Below, piece after piece: positions 63,939 through 64,000 of a DNA stretch of 64,000 nt (position 1 is the stretch's first letter; each line of letters opens with the position of its first letter). Source of the stretch: Mycolicibacterium komossense (GTDB lineage Bacteria > Actinomycetota > Actinomycetes > Mycobacteriales > Mycobacteriaceae); assembly GCF_025822605.1 (NCBI RefSeq), contig NZ_JACKTY010000004.1, positions 92,686 through 156,685 of the forward strand. The letters run 5' to 3'. The notes beneath the pieces were generated by a model. The model saw only the letters and a list, made by a program, of their open reading frames with translations, was not told the origin of the DNA and did not search any database. The position numbers and the translations under genes were made by a program.

Positions 63939-64000
63939 TTAAGCGGCTGTCGTGTCGGCCTCCTCGGTGGTGTCTTGGGCGGGTCGGTTGATCCAGGCGG
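63939..64000 (-). CDS. Possible C-terminus of an ORF entering from the right edge
   Basis: On the minus strand the frame reads AWINRPAQDTTEEADTTAA then TAA at 63939-63941, open to the window edge. Only 20 codons are visible, with good GC3 bias. It could be the end of a transposase or another gene. The 185 nt to its left hold no supported gene. Confidence 0.3.
   Translation of the reverse strand, partial: AWINRPAQDTTEEADTTAA

Overview
The window is a high-GC actinobacterial chromosome segment and almost certainly comes from a non-tuberculous, fast-growing Mycobacterium (Mycolicibacterium-like). From memory of the M. tuberculosis H37Rv map, its backbone runs through the homologues of Rv1109c down to Rv1057 in nearly unbroken order: xseA, xseB, 3-beta-HSD, glpX, fum, phoH2, desA2, coaA, the Rv1086 prenyl transferase, the Rv1084/Rv1083/mca block, greA, metB, pra, cbs, lipU, fadA3, echA9/echA8, lpqV, two patatins, fadD14 and the Rv1057 beta-propeller. 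Mycothiol (mca), mycobacterial lipoproteins, leaderless-type starts and KstR-type operators all fit this. There are no rRNA or tRNA genes, no CRISPR arrays and no complete insertion sequence.

Layout. 1-3208: lipid-droplet protein, exonuclease VII and a KstR-controlled steroid dehydrogenase. 3318-9511: an accessory island with a sulfatase, a HAD phosphatase, a FUSC membrane protein, a MarR regulator, a formylglycine-generating enzyme (the enzyme that activates sulfatases) and a second KstR-marked SDR. 9543-14818: membrane permease, dienelactone hydrolase, glpX and fumC (gluconeogenesis/TCA). 14873-23638: secreted DUF732 protein, antiporter, polysaccharide deacetylase, a phoAT-phoH2 toxin-antitoxin pair, desA2, an unusual long serine hydroxymethyltransferase, DUF885 and coaA. 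23693-33322: membrane proteins, prenyl transferase, hemolysin III, then a mca / small membrane protein / DUF255 / ketosteroid-isomerase operon, greA and metB. 33357-46784: RDD pair, cbs, lipase, GDSL esterase, fadA3, purT, Bax-inhibitor, echA9-echA8, a membrane hydrolase, and a rhodanese + cysteine-dioxygenase pair. 46896-56914: lpqV, a MarR/SDR convergent pair, GNAT, TetR, two patatins, a KstR-marked reductase, fadD14, small proteins and the beta-propeller. 56915-64000: accessory end with a structured AT-rich gap, a TetR-monooxygenase operon with twin operators, two exported proteins, a COG0523 metallochaperone and a quinone-oxidoreductase-type dehydrogenase.

How the genes work together. Three exact matches to the KstR consensus TNNAACNNGTTNNA (2083, 8411, 53125) tie a 3-beta-hydroxysteroid dehydrogenase, an SDR and a DapB-like reductase to sterol metabolism. 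A ketosteroid-isomerase-like protein and a sulfatase with its own maturase add to a possible sterol or sulfated-sterol theme. Sulfur amino-acid genes recur as well (cbs, metB, cysteine dioxygenase, rhodanese, sulfatase). The least described items are the short phoAT-like gene, a 49-nt palindrome family at convergent gene ends, the structured gap at 56915-57450, and several operator palindromes whose regulators can be guessed from their position.
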